Shown one piece after another: positions 28,840 to 36,521 of a DNA stretch of 64,000 nt; the stretch's first letter is position 1, and each line of letters begins with the position of its first letter. This DNA is from an uncultured Micrococcaceae bacterium (GTDB lineage: Bacteria > Actinomycetota > Actinomycetes > Actinomycetales > Micrococcaceae). The stretch covers positions 124,001-188,000 of the forward strand of contig CANNAD010000001.1 in NCBI GenBank assembly GCA_947502645.1, given 5' to 3'. A program made the translations under genes and the position numbers. The notes beneath the pieces are model-generated. The model ran no database searches. It saw only the letters and a program-made list of their open reading frames with translations, and had not been told where the DNA came from.

Positions 28840-29280
28840 GTGGACGACTTGCGTGTTCCCCCGGGGCCCGGTTCGCCCCGCGGCCTCCGGGTACCGGCAG
28901 GAGAGCTGGCCGAGCAGTTCTCTCGCGCCTCCGGCCCTGGTGGCCAGAGCGTCAATACCGCCGACTCACGTGTGCAACTCAGTCTCGATCTAGGCACGAC
29001 AACGACGCTGAGCGAGGTCCAACGCAAACTCGCCATCGACCGCCTCTCCGAGAGACTCTCCGGCACGGTGCTTACCATCAGCGCCTCCGAGCACCGCTCC
29101 CAACGGCGTAACAGGGCCGCGGCGAGGCAACGCCTCGCGGCGGCCCTGCGAGACGCAGTGGCTCCCCCTGTCGTACGGCGAGCGACCCGCCCGACGAGTG
29201 GCTCGCGACGTCGTCGCCTCGAAGCAAAACGATTGCGCTCCGAGGCCAAGCGCAACCGCAGGCGCCCTGGGCCCGAATGA
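28840..29280 (+). CDS. arfB: Peptidyl-tRNA hydrolase ArfB/YaeJ-like (GGQ) ribosome-rescue factor
   Basis: FSRASGPGGQSVNTADSRVQLSLDL plus basic Arg/Lys-rich tail; GTG start at 28840. Confidence 0.85.
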   Translation: MDDLRVPPGPGSPRGLRVPAGELAEQFSRASGPGGQSVNTADSRVQLSLDLGTTTTLSEVQRKLAIDRLSERLSGTVLTISASEHRSQRRNRAAARQRLAAALRDAVAPPVVRRATRPTSGSRRRRLEAKRLRSEAKRNRRRPGPE

Positions 29281-29289
29281 GCTGCCTGA

Positions 29290-29530
29290 TTTATGGAGTG
29301 TGGCACGCCGCTCGAGCCGCAGCTCGTAATTCGACTGCAGATTCATCCAGAACTCATCGGAGGTCCCGAAGTACCTCGCCAGACGGATCGCCGTGTCAGC
29401 CGTGATTCCCCACTTGCCGTGCACGATCTCGTTAATCCGACGCCGTGAGACGTCGATCGACACGGCGAGCTTGTTCTGAGTGATGCCGACGAGGTCACCG
29501 ACCAGCCGCCCCAAATTCAACCGCGTTCCG
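29290..29530 (-). pseudogene. HigA-type antitoxin remnant inside a longer shadow ORF
   Basis: LVGITQNKLAVSIDVSRRRINEIVHGKWGITADTAIRLARYFGTSDEFWMNLQSNYELRLE; the HigA N-terminus is replaced by unrelated sequence. Confidence 0.65.
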
Positions 29531-29545
29531 CAGCCGAATAACCTG
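29513..29545 (-). repeat. Short dispersed direct repeat, copy B (partial)
   Basis: aaattcaaccgcgttccgcagccgaataac; about 28/33 identical to copy C. Confidence 0.55.
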
Positions 29546-29875
29546 TTGCGCGCGGGCTCTTCGCACCGGAAGCCGAAAGCATCTTCACTCTGGATGCTGG
29601 CTGTGGTCTTCGACGTCTGGTTTCGCCCGCAGGACGTCGGCGATCTCTTCCTCCGGACGCGGCGCCGTCGTCTGGTCGACTTCAATCTCCGGGACGGTGG
29701 GTTCTTCAGGGTCGGGAATGTGCCCATTGGACGAATACTCATTGTGGGAAGACACGGCGAATCCTTCGGTTGGCAACACCCACAAGCCTATGCCGATCAC
29801 GGCGGCTCTGGCGATACGCCTTGCCGCTAGCTCGTCGGGTTCGTCGCCGCTAGTAGTAGAAGGGCAGCTCTTGGT

Positions 29876-30562
29876 TTGTTTCGACCGGAACAACGTCGTG
29901 GTTCGGTCAATAGCGAGTCGATCACCGGGATCGACTTGGACGACATCCGTGACGCCTTTGCTGACACGGCTCCTGCTGGTGCCGTCAGCGACCACGACGT
30001 CTCTGTCGTGCTGCGCATGCGCACCCCAGGCGGCAAGATGAGTCTGCTCTCCGACTTCGTCACCAGCCGCCTCAAGAGCCTGCCCGAGGGCACCCTGCGC
30101 CAGGCGGACCTGGACAACCTGCTGGTCATCGAGCGGATCTTCAGCCCGCTCGGTGCGGCCGTCAATGCCTCCCGATACATCGCTTTGGCCACCCATCCGG
30201 GTCTGCGGGAGGAATCCGACCGCGTTGATGCCGCCGAGGCGGCACTCGATGACACCATCCCTGCCGACGACCCACGCGTGGCACAGGTCGCTGCCGAACG
30301 GCACGCCTTCGAACAGGCGTTGAACGCCGTCATCGAGGATTCCGGCCTGGCGGAGGACGATGATGCGATTTTCGACTCCTGGGAAGATCTGCACCCCGCT
30401 GCCCCTGATGAAGACGAGGTCCGCCAAGACCCTGACACGGGGCAAGAGTCCATGAGCGCAGTCGAAGCCATCGGAAAGATGCCCTACGACTGGTCCCCGG
30501 CCCGCCTGCGTTGCATGGAACTGGCCCAAGAACTCGCGGCCCACGAGCCGCCCGCTTGCTAA
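29876..30562 (+). CDS. Hypothetical protein in accessory region (possibly partial)
   Basis: Acidic, compositionally protein-like 228-aa ORF; no family recognised; start uncertain. Confidence 0.4.
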   Translation: MFRPEQRRGSVNSESITGIDLDDIRDAFADTAPAGAVSDHDVSVVLRMRTPGGKMSLLSDFVTSRLKSLPEGTLRQADLDNLLVIERIFSPLGAAVNASRYIALATHPGLREESDRVDAAEAALDDTIPADDPRVAQVAAERHAFEQALNAVIEDSGLAEDDDAIFDSWEDLHPAAPDEDEVRQDPDTGQESMSAVEAIGKMPYDWSPARLRCMELAQELAAHEPPAC

Positions 30563-30592
30563 GACAGGGCCTATGGAACCGGAATTCAGTCA

Positions 30593-30637
30593 CACATTGA
30601 AGCGGAACTCCACCGCGTTCCGTAGCCGAACAACGTC
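30593..30637 (-). repeat. Short dispersed direct repeat, copy C; minus strand reads ...NAVEFRFNV*
   Basis: cacattgaagcggaactccaccgcgttccgtagccgaacaacgtc; first 22 nt match the ychF 3' end (35377-35398) at 19/22. Confidence 0.6.
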
Positions 30638-30920
30638 TACGTAGACCACTGCAATCCCGGTGGCCCAGAGACTCCACTCCGTCTAGCCGTGATCCCAGCT
30701 CAGGGAAGACAACTCACCCCAGAGCAGCTCGGGTACCGCATCAACCGCCGGGTCCAAGAGAAACTCGATTCTCGACACCGATGCCGCGCAACACCGGATA
30801 TGGCGACAGCAACTCACGGACTTCTTCGGCCGGCGTCGCGTGCCGGTTCCCCAAACTGGGTACTCGGATTCCCAGGTCCGGGGTAAATGTTCTCCCGTTG
30901 TAGACATAAAACATCCGTGA

Positions 30921-33596
30921 TCAGACGGGCGTACCCGTCCCGCCATGGGCGTCAGCATCATGCGCCACCGGATCGATACCGAAAAAAAACACATGCGGAG
31001 CTTCGCCAGGCCACACAACGAAGTACTCGCCGGTTTCAACTCGGACACGCGGCTCATCCTCGTCCTCTATGTCCTCAAACACCCCGAGCGCAATCGAAGT
31101 ATCGCCAACCGGCTCGAGGCCCTCCTTCATCTCAGGCTTGCGGCAAGAAATCAAGGTCGTGCGCCGGTCGAAGAGAATTGCCTCTTCATACAGCGAGGAA
31201 GTCTCAAAGTGGCTCACACGGGCGAGCGCCTCTGAGAACGCAGTCGAATACCACTCACCCAAGTCCGTGAGTCCTCCATAGGGCGTCAAGAGAACGTAGT
31301 GCTCCGCCTGGTCTCCGAGCGAATCAATCTGTTCACGGATCGCCAGCGCCGACGGTTCAAGTACTCCCTCCTTAAGAGAACGCAGCATCCCGACGATCTT
31401 GCGTTCCTCGCCGTCGGTGAAGCCGCGCGCGATCATCTGGCCGAGATCTGCCGGGTCGGCGTAGGTTTGGTTAAAGATCCTGTCGACGAGGTAGAGCTTC
31501 GGAACGCGGAAGTTCATCCCGAGGATCGGTCTCGATGCGTCAGCCCCTTCTGCAACCTCACTTGAATGAGAAATCATGTCAGCGAGTCGCTCGCCAGCGT
31601 CGAGGGTCTCCTTCAGCGCGGTCCGCAAGACGTCAATTCGTGTGCCGGACAGCGGCTCGGTGGCCAGACGCGAATCTTCCGCGGTCTTCCATTTGTCGAT
31701 CTCTTCGACCAACGATTTCTTGAGATTAACCTCCTCTGTGGTTGAGCCTCCGTCATGCTCGTCGAGAAGCCTCAGGAGACGCTGGTACTCTGAGGCAGTC
31801 TGCTGATCATTGGCCGGGGGAAGCGGTCCATACGACAATGCGAGAGCGTTCAAAAGGGCCCTGTCAATGTAATGAGATAGCTCGAGCAACTGGGCGTGAA
31901 CAGACCCACTGAGCTCCGTCTCCCACCAGTCCCAGCGGCTGAACGGGGCCTCCCCTCGTTCGGCGAGACCTCGGGCGGCGAGGATCTCAGCCCATGTGCC
32001 ACTGGGCGTCAACAGCGCTCGGAGGTCATCATCGGTTGGGTCTCGATCGTCGCCCTTATCTGCGAGGTAGTCCAACCAGCCCGCCAGAACTAGTTGACCC
32101 GCTCTGACTTGCGCTCTCTGGCCGCCATCTCGGTCGGAATACTCGAACAGACCACCGAGTTCCCCTGCAGCGCGGACGGCAAATTCCGGCTTATGCGCAT
32201 CCAGAGCGAGTTTGACCAGTTCGACCATCGCCCACGTCGCGCGTCTTGAGAGATCCCCACGCTTCTCCGTTGTGGAGTACGCCGCAAGGTTTTGCACGCA
32301 TAGGACGATCCGGCCAGGAATCTGATCGAACTCCGTCCCGCCTTGCCGAAGGACGTCGAGCCAAATTCGGGTGAAGCTGCGGAGGCATTCGTCAACGTAT
32401 TCGGCCGAGCCTGTACGAGGAGCTTCAAGTGTCCTCGTCATAGCTTGGCTAACAAACATACTTGCCGCGCGTGGCGATAGGAGAGCATCCTGTTCAACTT
32501 CTCCGATGCTGCGAAATAGCCAGTCGCGTCGGGTGATGGATGCACGACGAGACGTGTCGACGCCGTCTAGCTGGATCATCCACACACCTCTCACGACGTG
32601 TCCGAGCAATTCGACGGCTCGCTCTGCCGTGGCGTAAGCACCGGATCGAATGTTGGTTCCGACGGCATCTTTCAGACTCGCGATCTCACGTTCTGTCTCT
32701 TCATCGGGCGTGACCACCTCCGGAGCCTCAAACTCGACGCTCGACTGCAGCAGTCGGATGATCCGGCTTCGGCCCAGGCCGTCCAGAGGTTCGTTTGTGA
32801 TAACGCGGAACGCTGTTTCGCCAAGGCGGGTACGATCGCCGGGCTCAACTTCCAGGATGATTTGGGCCGGGGCGTAGTCCTTGAGACTCTCCGCCTTGGT
32901 AGAGCGACCCTCAGTCGCCGGCGGCGCGAGTGCGTCGAGCGCTTGCCTCACAGCTTTCACCCTGATTGCTTTAACTACAGCGCCGACTTGAGGCACTGGC
33001 ACTCGAAGTGTGACGGTCTTAGGCCTAAGGTCAAAATGGGTCCAACCCCATGTGACGAGGCCGTCCAGCTGCTTAGTCGCTTCGGAATACCTATGCGAAA
33101 CCTCTTCGAGACGACTGGACAAGGAGCCAACTAAGGAGGTGCGGACCACTTCGTCGAGCAACGACGGGCGTCCGAAAAGCTTCGTCAATCTGACCGTCGA
33201 TACCACCAATAGGACAACTGTAGGTACAAACCAGACGAGGGCAATGAAGAGGACGCCGAGGCCGCTGGACAACCAAATCGTCTCGATAGCAATGACAGCG
33301 TTTCCGACAAGACCAACGCCGACGAACCGGCCGGCTCCGATGTACTTGAGCACTCGGTCTCGAGAGGCTCCGATCGCGAGCGGAGTCTCGGCAAATAGTT
33401 GCGCGGCTATAGCGAGTCCTGCCAACCCAACTGACAGGAACGTCGTTTGCACCTGCCATAAGATCCCGTCACCTCCGGGTGCGGCCGGCAGGTGCAAGGC
33501 GAGCCACGGGGGATCACCAAGGAGGCGGGTGATCGCAAGCAGTGCCACGCTCACGAATAGCGAGCACCCTAGGAAGGTCCAGCTCCGCCACGTCAC
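30921..33596 (-). CDS. Unknown 891-aa protein: four N-terminal TM helices plus a large soluble region
   Basis: Long ORF with protein-like composition; GTG start preceded by GGGGGA; no family recognised. Confidence 0.8.
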   Translation of the reverse strand: MTWRSWTFLGCSLFVSVALLAITRLLGDPPWLALHLPAAPGGDGILWQVQTTFLSVGLAGLAIAAQLFAETPLAIGASRDRVLKYIGAGRFVGVGLVGNAVIAIETIWLSSGLGVLFIALVWFVPTVVLLVVSTVRLTKLFGRPSLLDEVVRTSLVGSLSSRLEEVSHRYSEATKQLDGLVTWGWTHFDLRPKTVTLRVPVPQVGAVVKAIRVKAVRQALDALAPPATEGRSTKAESLKDYAPAQIILEVEPGDRTRLGETAFRVITNEPLDGLGRSRIIRLLQSSVEFEAPEVVTPDEETEREIASLKDAVGTNIRSGAYATAERAVELLGHVVRGVWMIQLDGVDTSRRASITRRDWLFRSIGEVEQDALLSPRAASMFVSQAMTRTLEAPRTGSAEYVDECLRSFTRIWLDVLRQGGTEFDQIPGRIVLCVQNLAAYSTTEKRGDLSRRATWAMVELVKLALDAHKPEFAVRAAGELGGLFEYSDRDGGQRAQVRAGQLVLAGWLDYLADKGDDRDPTDDDLRALLTPSGTWAEILAARGLAERGEAPFSRWDWWETELSGSVHAQLLELSHYIDRALLNALALSYGPLPPANDQQTASEYQRLLRLLDEHDGGSTTEEVNLKKSLVEEIDKWKTAEDSRLATEPLSGTRIDVLRTALKETLDAGERLADMISHSSEVAEGADASRPILGMNFRVPKLYLVDRIFNQTYADPADLGQMIARGFTDGEERKIVGMLRSLKEGVLEPSALAIREQIDSLGDQAEHYVLLTPYGGLTDLGEWYSTAFSEALARVSHFETSSLYEEAILFDRRTTLISCRKPEMKEGLEPVGDTSIALGVFEDIEDEDEPRVRVETGEYFVVWPGEAPHVFFFGIDPVAHDADAHGGTGTPV

Positions 33597-33739
33597 CTCG
33601 CCGTGTCCCCCACATCGGCGGCCCTCAATTGCGCCTCAACATGGTGTGCCAAGGCGGGCGCCGTCAGGACGACGTGAGTGCTGCCTAGCCCATCTTCCTG
33701 GTGTTTCCCATGCTTCATCACTACTTCTCCCAATGTCAT
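33593..33739 (-). CDS. Small 48-aa ORF (41 aa from ATG at 33718) overlapping the 891-aa gene start by GTGA
   Basis: Hand translation MTLGEVVMKHGKHQEDGLGSTHVVLTAPALAHHVEAQLRAADVGDTAR*; TTGGGAGAA precedes the second ATG; absent from the ORF track because it is <60 aa. Confidence 0.45.
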   Translation of the reverse strand: MTLGEVVMKHGKHQEDGLGSTHVVLTAPALAHHVEAQLRAADVGDTAR

Positions 33740-33826
33740 TTCTCCCAACTATCCGTACCCGTATCGGAGCGTATGGCGACTCGATGTTCTGTCCCTATGC
33801 CTGCCCTGCTGTCCATCCGTTGGCGG

Positions 33827-35041
33827 TCACAAATAATTTATGTCGAAAGTGACGGAATTTCTGTCGTCGAGATCGGTGCTAGAGCACTCAAAGAAGACGA
33901 CCTTTGTCGCTTCCAAAGGAACGGATGTTAGCCACCCTCGCCGGCGATCACCGGGACCCTGGACGGCAACTGGTGTACACCAGCCCTCGCCCACGTCGTA
34001 TGCAACGCATAGTTGGGAATTTGTTACTACCGCCGAGCCATGAATTTCAAGCTGTTCTCCCACCCTCTGCTCGCCGATGACTTCGATATGGGGTCGCCCG
34101 TCATAGCTAATAGTTGCCGAGCGGTGTTGGGCCCATGGAATCAAATGGCGATAGAAGTCCATGACCGACGATACAAACGCCGGATTGGAGTTGTGTTTCT
34201 CAATACGTGCCTCAAGTAGGGTCTGGCGAACCCCGCCCATCGAACTTCGCGCTGGGTAATAACCAGCATGCTCTTGGCACAGCGCTTGAACAGATTGGGC
34301 ATCGCTCAATGGGTGGGATGCGGTTATCTGCGCCACTCCGTAGCTACCACTAGGAACGAGACGTCCTTTAGCTCGCTCCAGGCTCCGCATCCATCTCGGT
34401 CGTTGCAGTGCCTCCGCCGCCACGATGGCCTGTATCAAGACCGGCTCACAGTTAGCGTCAAGGGCAGCTTGATTCACAAACTCCCAAGTGTCTTCTCCTA
34501 TATCCCTCCGCGCCGCTGCCAATTTCTGTTCGACACTTAGCGCCGGGGAGCGTAAGAGCTGCTGGAAAGCAGTGGCGAGTACCGCGGCAAAGACGGCAGT
34601 CCATACAGCGAAAATGAGTTCATCCGGCTCTGGGATGAAAGCCGCGTACCAGTGATACGTAAAGTAGGACAGGACGACGAGCCCTGCGATCAGAACGAGA
34701 TTAAAGACGTAGTAGAACCACAACACGGGTCCCCTCCCTGCTCCCCCGCGCCGCAATCGCCAAAGGGCGCGACCATCGTTACCCAACGCATATGGGACGC
34801 CCATGCACACCAGTGCGACCAGTGCGTTACCGCCCAGCCGTTCCCCCGTGATGGCCAGCAGGCTACCAACCGCATAAGTCGGGAAGCAGCGGAAAAGCAA
34901 GTACCTCAATGCACTCGATCGAGGAGCACTGTCGAGCGCTGTCCGGACTGACATATAGGACTCTGGCCAATGGGATTGCATGCTTGTGTAAAGGACATGC
35001 AAGAAGCCTGCCCCTAGCAATCCGAGTATTACTGACGTCAT
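33827..35041 (-). CDS. Unknown 404-aa multi-TM protein with a lysozyme/lytic-transglycosylase-like motif
   Basis: About five N-terminal hydrophobic segments, then 'EPVLIQAIVAAEALQRPRWMRSLERAKGRLVPSGSYGVAQITASHPLSD', resembling the E...S.GvmQ signature. Confidence 0.7.
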   Translation of the reverse strand: MTSVILGLLGAGFLHVLYTSMQSHWPESYMSVRTALDSAPRSSALRYLLFRCFPTYAVGSLLAITGERLGGNALVALVCMGVPYALGNDGRALWRLRRGGAGRGPVLWFYYVFNLVLIAGLVVLSYFTYHWYAAFIPEPDELIFAVWTAVFAAVLATAFQQLLRSPALSVEQKLAAARRDIGEDTWEFVNQAALDANCEPVLIQAIVAAEALQRPRWMRSLERAKGRLVPSGSYGVAQITASHPLSDAQSVQALCQEHAGYYPARSSMGGVRQTLLEARIEKHNSNPAFVSSVMDFYRHLIPWAQHRSATISYDGRPHIEVIGEQRVGEQLEIHGSAVVTNSQLCVAYDVGEGWCTPVAVQGPGDRRRGWLTSVPLEATKVVFFECSSTDLDDRNSVTFDINYL

Positions 35042-35312
35042 GGGATTACCTTGAACGGTGAGCGCCCCAAAACAAAATCAACGACTGATCAGCGCCAGGC
35101 CAGACAATTTCTGAGAGGCCACCAGCTCCCTTCCACGCAGACCATACCTTGGCTCGATCGTACAACCGACAACCGTGGACTGGACTTCTGGGCGAAGGCA
35201 ATCGCAGATTCACTTCCACCTATATCCGAGAACTTGTAGCGCCAAAGCCTAGGGCCGCATTAGACGAAGATACATGAGGGTTAATCTCCTTTAGGCCCTC
35301 GAACCTGTTATA

Positions 35313-35354
35313 AGAAATGCCGCCCTCATCGTTTCCGATGAGGGCGGCATTTCT
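35313..35354. terminator. ychF terminator hairpin
   Basis: Perfect 19-bp arms agaaatgccgccctcatcg-tttc-cgatgagggcggcatttct. Confidence 0.85.
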
Positions 35355-35373
35355 ACTAATTCAGGCGAAGGGT

Positions 35374-36459
35374 CTACACATTGAAGCGAAATTCAACCAC
35401 ATCGCCGTCGACCATGACATAGTCCTTGCCTTCAATGCGGACCTTGCCGCGGGACTTGGCCTCGGACATTGATCCGGCGTCCATGAGGTCGTCGAAGGAG
35501 ACTACTTCAGCTTTGATGAAGCCTCGTTGGAAGTCTGAGTGAATGACTCCTGCAGCCTGCGGGGCGGTGTCTCCACGGTGGATGGTCCAGGCCCGCGTTT
35601 CTTTTGGCCCGGCCGTCAGGTAGGTCTGCAGTCCAAGAGTGTGGAAGCCTACCCGCGCCAACTGGTCAAGGCCGGACTCATCCTGTCCGTTCATCTCCAG
35701 CATTTCGCGGGCCTCTTCCTCGTCCAGCTCAACGAGGTCCGACTCAAGCTTCGCGTCAAGGAAAATGCAGTCCGCAGGAGCAACGAGTTTCCGCAGTTCG
35801 TCCTGCTTCTCCGTACTGCCGAGAATTCCCTCGTCAGCGTTGAAAACATAGATGAAAGGCTTCGCCGTCAGGAGACCGAGTTCCTTCAGGTGCTCCATCT
35901 CAAGTTTATCGCTCGTGATCGACGAGAAGATCGTGTCCCCACGTTCCAGAACGGTCAGCGCAGCCTTCAGCGCAGTAAGTTCCGAAGCCTCGCGCTTCTT
36001 GATCTTCACTTCTTTTTCGATGCGTGGGATAGCCTTTTCCACGGTCTGGAGGTCGGCGAGGATCAGTTCGGTGTTGATCGTCTCCATGTCTGAGGCAGGG
36101 TCAACCTTGCCGTCAACGTGAATAACATCAGGGTCATCAAAGACGCGCACTACCTGTGCGATGGCCTCCGCCTCACGGATGTTGGCCAGGAACTGGTTAC
36201 CCAGGCCCTCGCCCTCAGACGCCCCGCGGACGATCCCGGCGATGTCAACGAACGAGACAGTCGCAGGCAATATGCGCTGCGAACCGAAGACCTCAGCCAA
36301 CTTGGCCAGACGCGGATCAGGCAGACTGACGACGCCAACATTCGGTTCAATAGTGGCAAACGGATAGTTTGCCGCCAGAACCTGATTGCGCGTCAGCGCG
36401 TTGAAGAGGGTTGATTTGCCGACGTTGGGCAGTCCGACGATGCCAATAGTAAGAGCCAC
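35374..36459 (-). CDS. ychF: Redox-regulated/ribosome-binding ATPase YchF
   Basis: GTG start: [22 protein letters not shown]; ends [10 protein letters not shown]. Confidence 0.96.
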   Translation of the reverse strand: MALTIGIVGLPNVGKSTLFNALTRNQVLAANYPFATIEPNVGVVSLPDPRLAKLAEVFGSQRILPATVSFVDIAGIVRGASEGEGLGNQFLANIREAEAIAQVVRVFDDPDVIHVDGKVDPASDMETINTELILADLQTVEKAIPRIEKEVKIKKREASELTALKAALTVLERGDTIFSSITSDKLEMEHLKELGLLTAKPFIYVFNADEGILGSTEKQDELRKLVAPADCIFLDAKLESDLVELDEEEAREMLEMNGQDESGLDQLARVGFHTLGLQTYLTAGPKETRAWTIHRGDTAPQAAGVIHSDFQRGFIKAEVVSFDDLMDAGSMSEAKSRGKVRIEGKDYVMVDGDVVEFRFNV

Positions 36460-36521
36460 GGTCCACCATCCTACCGGGGACCAAGTCCAAAATGTCACCG
36501 ACGCATGTCAGGCTAGCCACC

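Noticed and set aside
29585-30544. 319-aa minus ORF treated as one gene
   Set aside because: Most of it is antisense to the more protein-like plus ORF 29876-30562; only the last ~70 aa look plausible.
30689-30886. Possible integrase/transposase fragment (QLTPEQLGYRINRRVQEKLDSR...)
   Set aside because: No catalytic motif in any frame; could not be assigned to a recombinase.
35051-35239. 62-aa plus ORF immediately upstream of the 404-aa gene
   Set aside because: Short, divergent, no recognised motif; too weak to call, though the tail GLDFWAKAIADSLPPISENL looks somewhat protein-like.
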